From positions 1 through 5,950 of the forward strand of contig CANFNO010000201.1 in the NCBI GenBank assembly GCA_947447845.1: a DNA stretch of 5,950 nucleotides. Direction: 5' to 3'. Numbering within the stretch: the first letter of the stretch is position 1; each line of letters begins with the position of its first letter. The notes beneath the pieces are model-generated. The model ran no database searches. It was given only the letters and a program-made list of their open reading frames with translations, and had not been told where the DNA came from. Source of the stretch: Burkholderiales bacterium. GTDB taxonomy: Bacteria; Pseudomonadota; Gammaproteobacteria; Burkholderiales; Burkholderiaceae. Both the position numbers and the translations under genes were made by a program. Shown in pieces: positions 5,600 through 5,950 of the stretch.

Positions 5600-5950
5600 T
5601 CAGACTCCGAGCGTGTCCGCAATGCGCTTGGCGCACTCAAGTGCTTGATGTGCGTCGCGTGCTTCAACCATGACCCGCACCAGGGGTTCGGTGCCGCTGG
5701 CGCGAATCAACACGCGTCCCGTGTTCCCCAATTCAGCCTCTACCTGTTTGGTCGCAGCTTGCAAGGCCATGTTGGATTTCCAGTCCTGCCCTTGGGTTAA
5801 GCGCACGTTGATGAGTGTTTGCGGGAAAAGCTCCACACCATTCAGCAACTGGTCCATGGACTTTCCGGAACGCACGCAAGCTTGCAGTATCTGCAAAGCT
5901 GAGATCAGGCCATCTCCGGTGGTGTGCTTGTCCAAGGCCAGCAAATGGCC
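5600..5950 (-). CDS. glmM: Phosphoglucosamine mutase, C-terminal part
   Basis: GlmM converts glucosamine-6-phosphate to glucosamine-1-phosphate for UDP-GlcNAc and so for peptidoglycan and lipopolysaccharide. The open frame runs to the right edge and gives the last 116 residues of a protein usually about 445 long. [22 protein letters not shown] at the edge is the conserved substrate-binding region of this alpha-D-phosphohexomutase subfamily. [20 protein letters not shown] near the C-terminus is the phosphate-binding loop RASGTEP. The catalytic serine and metal-binding loop lie outside the window. The frame ends at TGA (5600-5602), three bases before the GNAT start. PgmM or other phosphohexomutases are less likely because the LDKHTTGDG segment is typical of GlmM. 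Confidence 0.93.
   Translation of the reverse strand, partial: GHLLALDKHTTGDGLISALQILQACVRSGKSMDQLLNGVELFPQTLINVRLTQGQDWKSNMALQAATKQVEAELGNTGRVLIRASGTEPLVRVMVEARDAHQALECAKRIADTLGV

Overview
The window looks like an ordinary chromosomal stretch of a Gram-negative proteobacterium, most likely a betaproteobacterium of the order Burkholderiales. This rests on how the proteins read (GlmM, PPK1, SixA and a NarL-type sensor kinase) and on a gene neighbourhood in which glmM and polyphosphate genes lie close together. It is inferred from memory, without any database search. Base composition is moderate, near half G+C by eye. No RNA gene, insertion sequence, CRISPR array or phage gene is visible.

Layout from left to right. 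Positions 1-109 hold the last codons of a plus-strand gene that may be an HD-GYP-type phosphodiesterase. Positions 146-295 (minus) hold the first 49 codons of a LuxR/NarL-family response regulator that stops before its phospho-acceptor aspartate. It sits 8 bases after a complete cytoplasmic REC-PAS-HisKA_3-HATPase sensor kinase (304-1758, minus). A 121-base gap with two inverted repeats separates the kinase from sixA (1880-2341, minus), a phosphohistidine phosphatase. sixA follows ppk (2354-4450, minus; polyphosphate kinase 1) by 12 bases. A 241-base divergent regulatory region (4451-4691) then leads to a plus-strand gene for a small three-helix membrane protein of unknown function (4692-5090). 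That gene overlaps tail-to-tail with a GNAT acetyltransferase gene (5087-5596, minus), which is coupled to the 3' part of glmM (5600 to the right edge, minus).

Three functional units are apparent. glmM and the GNAT gene form one transcription unit, with the GNAT ribosome binding site inside glmM. ppk and sixA form a second, joining polyphosphate synthesis to a phosphohistidine phosphatase; the DNA before ppk carries three PhoB-like half-sites at 11-base spacing. The kinase and response regulator form a third, a two-component pair whose regulator is broken in this window, so the kinase either signals through another partner or is decaying.

I found no clearly new multi-gene system. The points most worth a second look are the truncated response regulator and its junction, the palindrome just before the kinase start, the Pho-box-like array and other inverted repeats in the ppk divergent region, and the unrecognised membrane protein.
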